Source of the DNA: Adiantum capillus-veneris
Taxonomy: Eukaryota; Streptophyta; Polypodiopsida; Polypodiales; Pteridaceae
Assembly: GCA_014529385.2 (NCBI GenBank)
Contig: CM043944.1
Coordinates: 67,027,395 to 67,091,394 of the forward strand
DNA length: 64,000 nt
Reading direction: 5' to 3'
The notes beneath the pieces are model-generated. The model saw nothing but the letters and a program-made list of their open reading frames with translations. It ran no database searches and had not been told where the DNA came from. Below are positions 13,142 to 25,000 of the stretch, in pieces; position 1 is the first letter of the stretch, and each line of letters starts with the position of its first letter. The position numbers and the translations under genes were made by a program.

Positions 13142-13305
13142 GTTAGCCTATATTAGACAATTAGTAGACCTCGAATCTCTCCATGTTGTCTAGAGCTGAG
13201 CTTGGACAAGTGGTGGACCTTACTTCTCCCTTCCCTTAGTTTACTAGCTTAAATGATCACTATGTATACTTGCTTAGATCTAGCTTGAACAAGTGGTGGA
13301 ACTTG
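13142..13305 (+). repeat. Array edge module, copy 1 (plus orientation)
   Basis: A non-periodic block at the gene-facing end of array block 2. It contains CCATGTTGTCTAGAGCTGAG, an array motif, CCCTTCCCTTAGTTTACTAG and GTATACTTGCTTAGATCTAG. It reappears inverted at about 21950-22092 and 27758-27911. It ends some 65 bp before the acceptor of exon A. Confidence 0.85.
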
Positions 13306-13379
13306 TATTCACACAAACTTAATCCATTACAAAAAAGTATATGTTAAAATAACATTTGGTTTTTTTTGTTTCAGGAAAG

Positions 13380-14567
13380 ATGGCTCCAAAAAAACAGGTT
13401 GCAAGGGTTGCTGTCTCAGTTGACTATACTTGCAATGATCTTAGGAAATGGTATTTGGACATACATGGTATAGAGGGTGCACAATTTCATAAGGTGCATC
13501 TATTTATTGCCAAAAAGGAGAATGACAGCTTGTTTGAAGATGTTGGACAAGTTGTGGAAGCATCTGTCTCTGTAGTTGATAGTCATCCAGAGGTGGAATG
13601 CATTGACATTCTAGTTCCAATGAATCTAGAATTTCAACTATCTCCAGGAGCATATGCATTGGAGCGCATGTCTAGAAACAAAGAAGAGACAATGTTTTCT
13701 CGAGGATGGAAGTTTGCAGAATCAAATCCAAATATCACAGCAGATCAACTTCAAAGCTCCATCATTGCCACACTACAACGAAAAAAGGTGAAAGCTTCAC
13801 GACCACCATCCACAAAGAAGCAAGCAAAAGTGCAGAAAGTAGAAGCTAAGCGAACTAGTTCCATTTTGGATGTAGACAAGGCATCTTTGGCATCCTCATC
13901 AACAGAGGGTTCAATGTCAAAGATGAGAATTGTGGATCCAGATGTTTTAGAAGCTGAGGCCATGAAAGGACAAGAAAAAGATACAGGTGGAATGAATAAG
14001 TACATAAATTATTTTCCTTTCCAATATAGGGAATTTGATATCCCTATTCAAAATTGTTGGCTTGCTCCTGATCACTATAATGCACGTATTATGGATAAAA
14101 AACACGCTGAAAGTGTGTTATTTGGATTTTCACGGAGTACGACCAAGCCTGCAGCATGTGCATATTTGATGCCTGTTCGAAATGCAAAATCAAAGAAGGG
14201 GACTCCTTTGGCAGTAGAAGAGGTAGAGGAGCAAAAAATTAAAGATTATCATTATTGGATTCTTGATGGGCAGCATTCAATCTATGCTGCAAAAGTTTTG
14301 CTTCACAATGAACAAAACAACAAAGAGATCTTTGAAAGACTGATTAGCGTGTATAAATTTAGAAAGGCTCGCATTGTTGTGAATGCTCCTCCATTTGTTG
14401 CAACTGCTATATCTGCCATTGCAAATGAGGAGGCTCAGGCATTGTATGTCAAGCAACCTTACAGCCAAATATTGAGACATTTACGGAGTCAATGGATCTT
14501 CTCAGGACGACCACCAAAGGCAGCAAGTGGAATTGCAGAGGGACATGCATCTCGTGCCGGATGGGAT
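13380..14567 (+). CDS. Exon A: DGQH/ParB-like domain protein, N-terminal part
   Basis: Exon A starts after a TTTCAG acceptor at 13371-13374; ATG at 13380 follows GAAAG, so an upstream noncoding exon is implied. It codes 396 residues and ends at GGAT/GTAAGT (14568) in phase 0. Seen: a basic linker (about 134-157, rich in Lys) that could be nuclear-targeting; WLAPDHYNARIMDKKHAESV (about 230-250); and YWILDGQHSIYAAK with D296-H299, like the DGQHR/GERR motif of ParB/sulfiredoxin-fold proteins. In that fold the motif contacts nucleotide; some members bind DNA or act as nucleases. Activity here is unproven. Reading is uninterrupted and codon use is even, so the gene appears functional. The partner exon is B. 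Confidence 0.85.
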
Positions 14568-14651
14568 GTAAGTTATTTTCTTTGTCTTTTTGATAGTGTT
14601 TAATTAACAAATCTTGCTCAATAGTTTAATTATTTCTCTATTTCTTTTTAG
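14568..14651 (+). other. Intron A-B (84 bp)
   Basis: Donor GAT/GTAAGT at 14568 and acceptor TTTCTTTTTAG ending at 14651. Removing it joins phase 0 to phase 0 (GGA TGG GAT / GCT TTT CTT), giving an uninterrupted 856-codon reading frame. If it is retained, a TAA follows after about a dozen codons. Confidence 0.9.
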
Positions 14652-16043
14652 GCTTTTCTTCGATTGGCAAGAATGAGTGCAGCAGCAAGTTGGATTGCTA
14701 AACAGGCACACATGGTCACGTACTCTGATTTAGTTTATGATTGCTGGATAGAAATCATTGAAAATCTAGAAGAGGAGAATAAGAAACCCCCAACAACTGT
14801 ATTTAGATACCTTTGTGGCCTTGAGGAATCAGAGGTAAAGACTATTCAAGAAGAGATTAGAGATGAGAAGATTTTACTGTCAAAGAGTGCAAAGGATGGT
14901 GATGCAACTGACATGTATGATCGAATCAAGCAGTTGAAGCAAGACAAATTGATTCAAGATGCACTTCTTGAAGGCTTCAACAATTTGAATGAGTCTTCAC
15001 CATGTAAAGACTGGGAGGAGGTGGTCAAAATGTATAACATCAATGATGTTGTTTATAAAACAATTTTAATGCTATGCGAGGAATGGATCAGATCTAGTTT
15101 GACGCGTGGAACAAAGAAAATGGCTTTTCCAGATGGAGCAATAAAATACATGCAATGGGCAATTCACCTTCAAAAGGAGAAAACTGAGCCTAGAGATTTG
15201 CCATGGTCAATCTATGTGGTGAGCCTACAAATGGAAGGCAATCTCTACTTGATGCGCCACTTCAATAATAAAGTGCCTATTGGCTTATGTGTTTTAGATA
15301 TGACAAAAAACGTTGGAGGCAATTTGAAGTGGAGTGAGGAGACATTTAACAATGCTTTGGATGGGATCTTGGCTATTGCTGGAGGGTCAACAGATCCTGG
15401 ATTTGTCTTTCTTGCATTTGTGGATTTCACTAACTTCACAAAATTGCAATGTGCCTTTCACGCCATGGGAGATAATCTGAGCTACCATTGTTGTGGTGCA
15501 TTGCATCACTTTCCATCAGCTCCTTGCAAAGGAGCAATTCAATTCCTAACAGTTATTGCCTTCTTGGGACAAGGCAATGCATTTGAAGACCTGAGAAGAA
15601 GATCAGAGGAACATCCCATGCCAATTGATTGTTCTCTTCTTCAAGTAGCAGATAACGATATGTCAGATTTGCAATATTTGGAGGCCAAAAAAAGAGCTTT
15701 GGTCAAGCACTACATTCGTACATATTGTTTTGAAGACCGCAAGCTTGTTGATGTTTTTGGTGATGGCTCCTTGGTTGCACAAGAAGGAATACAACAGAAA
15801 AAAGAAGTTATCTGCTTAATTGATAGTGTGGAGGAGGCAAAAAGCGTGGAGACCATGCTGCTAGACTTTGTTAAGTCTCATGAAGATATAGAAAAATGGG
15901 CTGGACTTCAACAATCCACTTCGCAATCAGGCGACATTGTGCCTGTTACAGAGGAGTGCTCTCCACAAAGAGAAGAAGAACAACAACAACACCATCCTCT
16001 GTCAATGGAGGACTTTTTGGAAATGGAGACACGTATGTTTTGA
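14652..16043 (+). CDS. Exon B: C-terminal part of the common module
   Basis: Continues exon A for 460 codons plus one base to the donor AC/GTATGT at 16033. If unspliced, translation ends at TGA 16041-16043. It is mainly predicted-helical and charged (EEENKKPP, IQEEIRDEK), with a Cys/His patch (YHCCGALHHFPSAPCK, protein residues about 674-690). A Gln/Glu-rich stretch (REEEQQQHH) lies just before the donor, a likely flexible linker. I do not recognise a named domain. The donor leaves one base (C), which matches the phase of exons C, D and E, so B probably acts as hub for alternative 3' exons. Confidence 0.82.
   Translation, partial: AFLRLARMSAAASWIAKQAHMVTYSDLVYDCWIEIIENLEEENKKPPTTVFRYLCGLEESEVKTIQEEIRDEKILLSKSAKDGDATDMYDRIKQLKQDKLIQDALLEGFNNLNESSPCKDWEEVVKMYNINDVVYKTILMLCEEWIRSSLTRGTKKMAFPDGAIKYMQWAIHLQKEKTEPRDLPWSIYVVSLQMEGNLYLMRHFNNKVPIGLCVLDMTKNVGGNLKWSEETFNNALDGILAIAGGSTDPGFVFLAFVDFTNFTKLQCAFHAMGDNLSYHCCGALHHFPSAPCKGAIQFLTVIAFLGQGNAFEDLRRRSEEHPMPIDCSLLQVADNDMSDLQYLEAKKRALVKHYIRTYCFEDRKLVDVFGDGSLVAQEGIQQKKEVICLIDSVEEAKSVETMLLDFVKSHEDIEKWAGLQQSTSQSGDIVPVTEECSPQREEEQQQHHPLSMEDFLEMETRMF
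16033..16038 (+). promoter_or_regulatory. Hub splice donor GTATGT of exon B
   Basis: ACAC/GTATGT lies eight bases before the exon B stop. Using it leaves phase 1 (one base, C). Joining C to exon C (AC...), exon D (AT...) or exon E (AA...) gives CAC, CAT or CAA followed by open frames. The choice between splicing and retention would decide whether a C-terminal domain is added. Confidence 0.6.
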
Positions 16044-16269
16044 GTTTCTTGTGCATGTTAGTGTTTCTTGTTACTGATTTGATACTCTTAATGTTAGATT
16101 TTGCTTTATATAGTATTGATTGAGTTTGTATTTTTTATCTCAAGCATTCAAGGTTTGAATGTAAATAGTAAATTACTTGAGTTTTTGAATGGTGGATCTG
16201 TAGACTAAAACTATAACATTTAATACTCACAAAGACTTAATTACTTAAGAGCTTGAACTCAATAAGTTT

Positions 16270-18600
16270 TGGACCTTTTATCAATACCCCCTTGATATGA
16301 TACATTAGATCGTAGCATGGTTAAATGGTGATGCTTCATAAATTGAACCTAGCTTAGACAGGTGCTGGAGCCTAAATTTAAACTAACCTTGCTAGAAGGG
16401 AGCTTATGTTTGGACTTTGAGAACTAGCATAAGTAATCAATTAGAGCATAGATTAGACATGTGGTGGTGGCCGGCCTTAGAGACCAAAATCTTAATGAGC
16501 TTGGAAAGGTATTTAAGTACTGCAATTTACTTAGTTTTAGTACTCATTAAATGCATAGCTTGACAAAAGGTGGACCTTACATGGATCCTAATTTCAAGAG
16601 GTGTGGTAGACCTTCAAAACAAGCTCATATAGCTTGGACATGTGGTAGACCTTGCATGAAGACTAGTTTAGACAAGTGTGGTACACCTTGTAACCAACAC
16701 CCATTTGTTATATTAGCTTGGACAAGTGGTGGACCTTGCTTTTATGTTTCAATGGAGCATATTTTGGACAGGTGGTAGACCTTGTTTCTCTCCATGCTTC
16801 AATGGAGAGAAACTTTAGCTTGGACAAGTGGTGGACCTTGTTTTTATGTTTTAAAGGAGCATATTTCGGACAAGTGGTAGACATAGTTTCTCTCCATGGT
16901 TCAATGGAACCCACCTTAGACAAGTGAAGTACCTTGAAACCAAACCCCCATAATACAACCTACTAAATAGGTTGGAAAATTGGTGGGATATGAAACCATC
17001 CATGATAGAGCATAGTATAGGTGAAAACGTAGTGGTCCTTATATCAATTACCCATGCATAGCTTGGACAAGTGGTGGACCTTGATTCTCTCTATGTTTCA
17101 ATGGATCCTATCTTGGACTAGAGATATATCTTACTTAGTTCCATGCTTCAATGGATTGTAGCTTGGATAAGGAGTGGAACTTCAAACAAAACTCCACAGC
17201 ATAGCATATATTAACAATTCATGGGTTTTATAGAGATTGTCTTGCCTATTTTGGAGAGTTGGTACACCTTTATTCTCCATTCTTCAATGGATCTGAGGTT
17301 GGACAAGCGGAGCTGGAGAAGTGGTCAACCTTAAAATGAAACCTCCCATGCTACAACCCATCATAGATCGTATATGTAGTGGACCTTGAAACTCTTTTAT
17401 GTCCCTAGCTTAGAGAAGCATTGCACTCTTGATTATCTCCATACATGAAGGCAAGGTTGGACAAGTGGTGGACCTTCAAACCAGAATCTCTATGCAATAA
17501 TAGGCAAGTGGTGGAGCTTGTTTTCTCCATGTTCCAATGGAGCCTAGCTTAGACAAACAATGGAGCTTGCTTCTCTCCATGTTTCAATGGATCCTAGCTT
17601 AGAAAAGTGGTGGAGCTTTGCTTCTCTCCATGTTCCAATGGACCATAGCTTAGACAAGTGGTAGACCTTGAAAAACACCCCCGTATACAACATATTATGG
17701 GGTTTTCATGTTTCAATGGCTCCTAGCTTGGACAAATGGTAGAGCTTGCTTCTCTTTATGTTTCAATGGATCCAATCTTAGCCAAGGGGTGGACCTTGAA
17801 ACAAGAATCCCCCCCCCCATGTACAACGTATTATGGGTTTTGAAAGCACTGGGAGAAAATAATAGCTTTGATAAGTGGTGGACCTTGCTTCTCTCCATGC
17901 TTCAATGGAGCCGAGGTTGGACACATGTTGGAGAGAAGATGGTTGCCCATGAAATAAGACCATGCATGCTATAATCAATCATATGTTGTACACATGGTGG
18001 ACCTTGCAATTGTTTTATATGCCTAACTTGGACAAGTGGAGGACCCTTGATTACCTCCAGATATCAACAACAAGCCAAGTTTGGACAAGTGTAGTACCAC
18101 CAAACCAGAATCTATATGCTACAATAGAGTATAGGTAGGACACGCGATGAACCTTGATATCAAACCATCCATGCTACTAGAGATGATAGGTTTCACATGT
18201 GGTGGAACCTTGTATCAATGTTCTATGTGTAGTTTTTGACTAGTGATAGACCTTGAAACTAATCCCTCTAGGCTACAAGAAAAAAGAGATGGATGAGGAG
18301 GCTAGACTACTTTTGTTGCATCAATGCATCCCATGTTACCACATATACTATAGGGTTCTTGGATAAGTGTTGGATCTTGTGTCAATGCTCCATGTCTAGC
18401 TTGGACAAGTGGTGGACCTTGGTTCTCTCTATGCTTCAAATGGGCAATAGATTGGAGACACAGTGGCCTTTTTTTTCCAATGATTTTATTTTTTGGAAAC
18501 CTTGGAGGCACCATGTAAGAGGCACTCTAAGTCTTCCATACAATGGACCTATTGGACTATAAAATAATGATATCTTTCTTTGATATTGTCATTATTTTAT
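16270..18600 (+). repeat. GGACAAGTGGTGGACC array inside intron B-C (plus orientation)
   Basis: Diverged copies of the 50-bp unit (TTCTCTCCATGTTTCAATGG plus AGCTTGGACAAGTGGTGGAC) fill most of the 2.6-kb intron between exons B and C. They are more degenerate than block 2 and lack the regular 442-bp period. A C-run (17810-17818) is the only simple repeat. The short frames are repeat artefacts. Confidence 0.92.
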
Positions 18601-18625
18601 GCATAATATTTTCTTCTTTTTGCAG

Positions 18626-19182
18626 ACACAAAGGAGTTAAGTGATATAAAAACTAGATGTATTTCACACTATGATTGGCATGAAGATCCTTTTGGGACAC
18701 CAACTTTTCCTATTCCCAAAGATGTAATTTTCCATATTAACGGTGTGGATTTTGAAGTGCGACTTTCATGTATTGAAGGAGCTGGTTATGGGCTATTTGT
18801 GCATACTACCCTGGAAAGTGGTTTGACTATTCTAAACTATGGAGGGCATAAGTATAGATTTCAAGACTGGAAAAAGATATGCAAAATATTTCCAAGAGCT
18901 TATAAATATTCTCTTCTAGAGGATCCAAACATAGAAGAAGAGGAAGATCAATCATACATTATTGGTTGTGTAGAAGAAGGAAACGTGTCGGGCTATATAA
19001 ATAGTTCTCACAGTACAAATGTCTGTCCCAACGTACGCTATACATTTGATCCAAATTTGCCACCTTGGCATAAATGCACCTCTTCACACATCAAGTCAGA
19101 AGAATATGGCCATGTATGCATTGAGACTATTTGTCAAGTTGAAGCAGGAGAAGAGTTGTTTGCTGACTATAACTTTACTTGA
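18626..19182 (+). CDS. Exon C: SET-domain cassette
   Basis: The acceptor TTTTTGCAG ends at 18625. The first two bases complete the codon begun in exon B, and 184 codons run to TGA at 19180-19182. SET-domain signatures in order: GAGYGLFV (exon residues about 51-58, the GxG cofactor loop), NYGG (about 70), GYINSSHSTNVCPNVRY (about 123-139, the RFINHSCxPN equivalent) and EAGEELFADYNF (ending about 182, the catalytic Tyr region). SET enzymes use S-adenosylmethionine to methylate lysines of histones or other proteins. The last residues after ADYNFT are missing, so there is no post-SET zinc site. Spliced to A and B the product would be about 1,041 residues. It could alternatively be a separate gene, but no good in-frame start precedes the fold. 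Confidence 0.83.
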
Positions 19183-19824
19183 CATTGTAAAGTATTGTAC
19201 ATGGATGGAAATCTCAAGTACATGCATCATTTTCATTTTTCATGGATGAAATCTCAAGTGAATATAACATTTGATTATTGTTTAGTTTATGCTCAACGAG
19301 AATCTAGAGTGCTCTTATGCTTTGTGTGTTGTCTAACATATTTGACTACCTTGGCCATAGAATCTTGATTCTACTCTAGATTTGTGATAAATCTTACCAA
19401 AATTTAATCAATGTCTAGGTTGGACAAGTGGTGGGGCTTCAAACATTACTGTCTTAAACAAGTGGAGTTATCTTACTTGAATAAGTGGTGGCCTTTGAAT
19501 CCAAATCTAAGCCAAATCTCTAATTATTTTCTTGTAGTCTAGGTTGGACATTTGGTGGACCTTGTATCCATGTTTCCTCAACAAGGGTGGCTTTTAGTTT
19601 TCACTTTAAGTACTCATCTTTAATAAAGTGTAGGATGGAAAATGTTGAGTTAGTAGATTGTATTTTAGACAAGTGGTGTTTGGTGTACGAATGCTGAAAA
19701 TGGTTGCAAGGATTCTAACAACGACTTTACCTTAAATAAATTTCTTACTAGGAGTTCTACATATAAATATGGTGAATAAAATTCTAGTGGTTTTGAGATA
19801 CCATTTGTGTGTGTGTTTTCTTAG
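19183..19824 (+). other. Spacer between SET exon and NIF exon D
   Basis: AT-rich sequence with a few decayed plus-orientation array motifs (for example GGTTGGACAAGTGGTGGGGC at about 19415 and TTGGACATTTGGTGGACCTTG at about 19543). A TG/T-rich tract leads into the acceptor TTTTCTTAG at 19824. No gene was seen. Confidence 0.7.
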
Positions 19825-21023
19825 ATTCACAAACTGGGATGGATAATGCTCCTATGGTTCAGTCAACAACTATAGAATCCATAGATTCTATGGTTTCTAA
19901 AGTGCCCAAGATGGATGATATTTCTATACTAGAGTCTAGTGTTGTGCAACTTGAGCAAGCTTCCAATAATGAGAACCAAGAAATCGATGCTTCAAAAATG
20001 CAACATACATCAAAAGAGACTGAAAAGTCCACTCACGAGCTATTGCCAATTGGTACTACGTCATGTAGCGTAGATGTTGAGAAATCCATGCTTACAATTA
20101 TATTGGATTTAAATGGTCTATTGTTGAAACGTTCCCCTCAACCATCCTCACACCACAACTCAGTGCAAATGGATTCAAAAAGATATATTATACTCAGGCC
20201 AGGTTGCATCCAATTCTTGAAGACTATTTTACAAAGGTTTAATGTTGCAATTTGGTCGACAGCTACTAGGAATAATGTGTATCAAATCCTTGCAGCACTA
20301 AACAACTTAGCTGAGGATACATTGCCTTTCTTTGCAATTTGGTCGCAAGATGTTTGCTACACCGCTCAAACTCAAAAATTGTTTAGACCCGACAATCCAA
20401 ACGTTGAGGCAATGTTCAAGCCTCTAGCCAAAATTGCCATGGGGTTTGAATGTGATCCACAAAGAACAGTGCTTATTGATGACTCTCCTTACAAGGGATG
20501 TATTTCACCAGCAAACAATTGCATTTTTCCACCACAATTTGATGCTGAGAAGATGGTTGACAATATGCTCTTGGAGGAGCTACTGCCATACTTGATTCAG
20601 CTTGATGAGAGAAGGGATGTGCGTGATTTAATTGCTTCTAATCGTTATGGACAACCTATAGTGACAAATGATAGTGAATACAAACAAATCATGGAGTATT
20701 GGAAGCAGAAAAATGATGTTTGGTCAGCTAAGGTGTTCTTTACAAGAAGAATACCACCTGCAAAAGGTGACAGAGATGAAACTATCATTGAAGATGCAAG
20801 TGACACAAGCCACCGCAATGAAATGAGAAGAGCCCAAATACAAGAGATCTTGGCAAAGGAGCGTACACCCATTGAAAGCATGAAGGCGTCACAATTGACC
20901 ACTTTAGCTAGGCAATTGGGTTGTAACACAAAAGGAGTTTTGAAGGCAACCACAGCAAAGGCTTATATAAATAAGGTGAAAGCTGAGAACAATCTTCTAA
21001 GGCTGGATAGAAAGCAACCCTAA
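19825..21023 (+). CDS. Exon D: FCP1/NIF phosphatase-like domain with SAP-like tail
   Basis: The acceptor TTTTCTTAG ends at 19824. Two bases complete a codon, then 398 codons run to TAA at 21021-21023. If it is an independent gene, the start would be ATG 19839. After an acidic, low-complexity N-part comes an FCP1/NIF (HAD-superfamily) fold: ILDLNGLLLKR (D94, N96), ILRPGCIQFLK, VAIWSTATRNNV, VLIDDSPYKG (D218, D219) and IFPPQFD. Canonical enzymes have DxDGT/DxDET and dephosphorylate the RNA polymerase II tail. Here the second Asp is Asn, as in plant DLNG-type homologues of unknown activity. The tail MKASQLTTLARQLGC followed by KGVLKATTAKAY resembles a SAP DNA-binding helix pair. Spliced to A and B the product would be about 1,255 residues. 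Confidence 0.8.
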
Positions 21024-21117
21024 GGTACTAGTGACATGTCATATATTCTTGATACACATGCTTGAACACTCATGTGCATGGTATCTAACAAATCTTTCTT
21101 TTTATTCCTTCTTGCAG

Positions 21118-21225
21118 GATCTTACAAAGGATACTACTAGATGGAGCTCAATCAATAGAGATTTTGATATTTTTGCTCAAAATAATGAAGCAGTCACCTA
21201 CATTTTTTGTTTATCAATTTCTTGA
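21118..21225 (+). CDS. Possible small terminal exon after D
   Basis: The acceptor TTCCTTCTTGCAG ends at 21117. An open frame starting DLTKDTTRWSSINRDFDIF runs to TGA at 21223-21225. If exon D uses the internal donor AAG/GTGAAA near 20974, the junction is in phase 0. If D uses AAG/GTACTA just after its stop (about 21026), this is 3' UTR. I see no domain. Confidence 0.35.
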   Translation, partial: DLTKDTTRWSSINRDFDIFAQNNEAVTYIFCLSIS

Positions 21226-21949
21226 GAGACTTTATTTTAGTTTGTAATCATCAAATGAAATGAAAAGTATCCTTCTTATTAAGATTGTTGATCTTTTTCT
21301 TGTTCAAACCTTTCAATTGTGATTTATAGTTTTGTTAGCATGAGATTGTGCTTTTTTAGTTTGAAAAAAACTGTCAAAGATCCAAGTCTTTTTGGCTTTA
21401 CTTAAGTTATTAATTGTGAAAGATCCAAGTCTTTTTGCTTTACTTAAGTTATTGATTGCCTATGTAATAGTCCTTAAAACAATATCGGATGGCTTTCTTG
21501 CTCCCATGTCTCACATTGGTCTTTAGGTAAGACAAGTGGTGACCTTGAAAGTATGGTCTCATATCTCGATCAAGTGAAGAGACATGAAGCTTAAATATCA
21601 CTACTATGTATCTAGTGTTAAACTCCATCGAGACAAAGACTAGATAGCCAAATTGCAGTCGAGTTTAAGTGAAAAATCCATTTGAGCTAAGGTAAAACTT
21701 ATAGTGCCTCATTTTTCTAGGATTCTACCCCATCAAGGAAGTTAGAATCTAGCACAAACCAATTAAGACTCTTTTGGAGCCTAGATAGGACAATTCGTGG
21801 AACTTATGAAACTTATTATTGAGTTAGAGTCTAGTTTAGATAAGCAAAAGATCTTCAAACCAGCACTTGACTTTCTTACTATTCAATATTCAAAGTCCCT
21901 TGAGGCTAACAAATTACATACCCACTTGTAACCTAACTAATGAGTAATT
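21226..21949. other. Spacer after D; array orientation switch zone
   Basis: Contains a short tandem duplication of TCAAAGATCCAAGTCTTTTT (about 21374 and 21418) and a last weak plus-orientation motif (AAGACAAGTGGTGACCTTGA near 21531). From about 22.0 kb onward array motifs are mainly in the opposite orientation. No gene was seen. Confidence 0.65.
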
Positions 21950-22092
21950 ATATAGATCTAAGCAAGTATATATAATGAGTCTTCAAACTAATAATCCAAG
22001 GGAAGAGAGTAGCAAGGTCCACTACTTGTCCAAGCTCAGCTCTAGACAACATAGAAAGATGCTAGTTCTACTAATTGTCTAATTATAGGCAT
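21950..22092 (-). repeat. Array edge module, copy 2 (inverted)
   Basis: Reverse complement of the 13142-13305 module: TAGATCTAAGCAAGTATA, CCAAGGGAAGAGAG, an inverted array motif, then AGCTCAGCTCTAGACAACAT. It faces exon D and is followed on its right by the inverted array, mirroring copy 1. Confidence 0.85.
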
Positions 22093-25000
22093 GGAGAAAT
22101 GATAGAAGGTTGACCACTTGTCCAACCTATCATCTCTAGTAAGATGGGAGGTTTGGCCTTAAGATTCACCATGTAACCAACCTATACATCATTGTATTAT
22201 GAAGAGTAAAAAAGCAAAGCTCCACCACTTGTCCAAGCTAGTTCTAAAATCCACATGGAGATAAGCAAGCTCCACCATTTGTCGAATCTCTCTTCCATTA
22301 AAACATGAAAAAACTCATCTATGTTGTACAGGGGGACTTTTTTCCAAGGTCCACCACTTGTCCAAGCTAGGATCCCTAGTAGCACGAGTGGTTTGGTCTC
22401 AAGATACACCACTTGTACACTCTATGTCATTATATTAAGAAGAACTATGTATTAAGGTCCACCACTTGTCCAACCTATAAGGTTATATCTTAAATGGTAT
22501 CCTTTCTCACCACTTGAAATGCCCATGATATGTTTTACACGGGGGTTTCATTCCAAGGTCCACCACTTGTCCAAGCTAACTCTATTCAAACATAGAGAGA
22601 AGCAAAGGTCCACCACTTGTCCAAGCTAACTCTATTCAAACATAGAGAGAAGCAAAGGTTCACCACTTGTCAAAGCTAGGCTCCGTTGAAGTATGGAGAG
22701 AAGTAACCTCCATCATTTTTCCAAGATAGGTGCCATTCAAACATGGAAAGAATCAAGATCTACCATGTCTCCGAGATTCTAGGCTCCATTGAAACACCCT
22801 AAAACCATGATATTTTGTACATGGGGTGTTTACATTCAAGGTCTACCACTTCTCTAACGTATTATACCTAGTAGCATGAGTGATTTGGTCTTAAGATTCA
22901 CCACTTATCCACTCTATGTCATTATATTAAGAATAACTGGGTGTTAAGGTCCACCACTTGTCCAACCTATAAGGGTATATCTTAAATGGTATCCTTCACC
23001 ACTTGTCAAGGTCCATCACCACTTTTCCAACCTATAAGGTTATATCTTGAATGATATTTTTCCTCATCACTTGTAATGTCCATGCTATGTTTTACAAAGG
23101 GGTTTTGTTCCAAGACCCACCACTTGTCCAAGCTAACTCCATTAAAACATAGAGAGAAGCAAAGGTCCACCACTTGTCCAAGATAGGCTCCATTGAAACA
23201 TGGAGAGAAGGATGATCCACCATTTCTCCAAGATAGGTTCCATTGAAACATTGAGAGAAGCAATCTCCACCATGTCTCCAAGCTAGGCTCCATTGAAATA
23301 CCCTAAACCCATAATTTTGTACATGAGGGGTTTACATTCAAGGTCCACCACTTGTCCAACCTATTATCCCTAGTAGCAAGAGTGGTTTGGTCTCAAGATT
23401 CACCACTTGTACACTCTATGTCATTATATTAAGAAGAAATATGTGTTAAAGTCCACCACTTGTCCAGCCTATAAGGTTATATTTTAAATAGTATCCTTTC
23501 TCACCACTTGAAATGCCCATGATATGTTTTACATGGGGGTTTCATTCCAAGGTCCACCACTTGTCCAAGCTAACTCTATTAAAACATATAGAGAAAGAAA
23601 GGTCCACCACTTGTCCAAGCTAGGCTCATTGAAACATGGAGAGAAGGAACCTCCACTGTTTCTCCTAGATAGGCTCCATTGAAACATGGAGAGAAATAAG
23701 CTCCACCATGTCTCCAAGTTGCTAGGCTCCATTGAAATACCCAATACCCATAATTTTTTGTACATGGGGGGTTTACATTCAAGGTTCACCACTTGTCCAA
23801 CCTATTATCCCTAGTAGGTTTGGTCTCATGATTCACCACTTGTCCACTCTATGTCATTATATTAAGAGGAATTAGGTGTTAAGGTCCACCACTTGTCCAA
23901 CCTATAATGTTATAGCTTGAATGGTATTTTTTCTCACCACTTGTAATGCCCATGACATGATTTACATGGGGGTTTTGTTCCAAGGTACACCACTTGTCCA
24001 AGATAAATCTATTGAAACATAGAGAGAAACAAAGGTCCACCACTTTTCCAAGCTAGGCTGCATTGAAACATGGACCTTAATACCAAATTATTTCTAGTAG
24101 CATGAGTGATATTTTGTACATGGGGCGTTTACATTCAAGGTCCACCACTTGTCCAACCTATTTCCCTAGTAGGTTTGGTCCCAATTTCACCACTTATCCA
24201 CTCTATGTCATTATATTAAGAATAATTGGGTGTTAAGGTCCACCACTTGTCCAACCTATAAGGTTATATATTGAATGGTATTTTTTCTCACCACTTGTAA
24301 TGCCCATGATATGTTTTACATGGGGTTTTTGTTCCAAGGTCCACCACTTTTCCAAGATAACTCTATTCAAACATAGAGAGAAACAAAGGTCCACCACTTG
24401 TCCAAGCTAGGCTCCATTGAAACATGGAGAGAATGATGCTGCACCATTTATCCAAGATAGGCTGCATTGAAACATGGAGAGAAGCAAGCTTTACCATGTT
24501 TCCAAGCTAGGCTCCATTGAAACACTCTAGGGGGTTTTATTTCAAGGCCCACCACTTGTTTAACCTATTATCCCTAGTAGCATGAGTGGTTTGGTTTCAA
24601 GATTCACCACTTGTACACTCTATGTCATTATATTGTGTTAAGGTCCACCACTTGTCCAACCTATAAGGTTATATCTTAAATGGTATCCTTTCTCGCCACT
24701 TGAAATGCCCATGATATGTTTTACATGGGAGTTTCATTCCAAGATCCACCACTTGTCCAAGCTAACCATATTCAAACATAGAGAGAAACAAAGGTCCACG
24801 ACTTGTCCAAGCTAGGCTCCATTGAAACATGGAGAGAAGGAACCTCCACCATTTCTCCTAGATAGGCTCCATTAAAACATGGAGAGAAGTAAGTTCCACC
24901 ATGTCTCCAAGATGCTAGGCTCCATTGAAATACGCAAAACCCATGATATTTTGTACATGGGTGATTTACATTCAAGGTCAACCATTTCTCCAACCTATTA

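Larger units (their letters stand above)
6230..13310 (+). repeat. GGACAAGTGGTGGACC array, block 2, with about 442-bp higher-order unit
   Basis: The basic unit is about 50 bp (CTTGGACAAGTGGTGGACCT plus TTCTCTCCATGTTTCAATGG plus GCCTAG). Four successive copies start near 7131, 7181, 7231 and 7281. These are packed into a higher-order unit that also carries GAATGTAAACCCC, TGACATAGAGTGG and TATAGCCTTATAGG fillers. The landmark CCTTGGAACCAAACC (or a variant) recurs near 6850, 7295, 7898, 8340, 8760, 9180, 9783, 10150, 10593, 11035, 11475, 11840, 12278 and 12720. Spacings are mostly about 440, with 420, 366 and 604 variants from unit gain and loss. Open frames reading DKWWTLNVNPP are repeat artefacts. 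Confidence 0.97.

Noticed and set aside
7049-13142. Repeated open frames of about 90 codons (DKWWTLNVNPP...WTSGGPWNQTPM) in array block 2
   Set aside because: They follow the 442-bp repeat exactly, start and stop inside repeat units, show indel-caused frame loss in sister units, and match no family.
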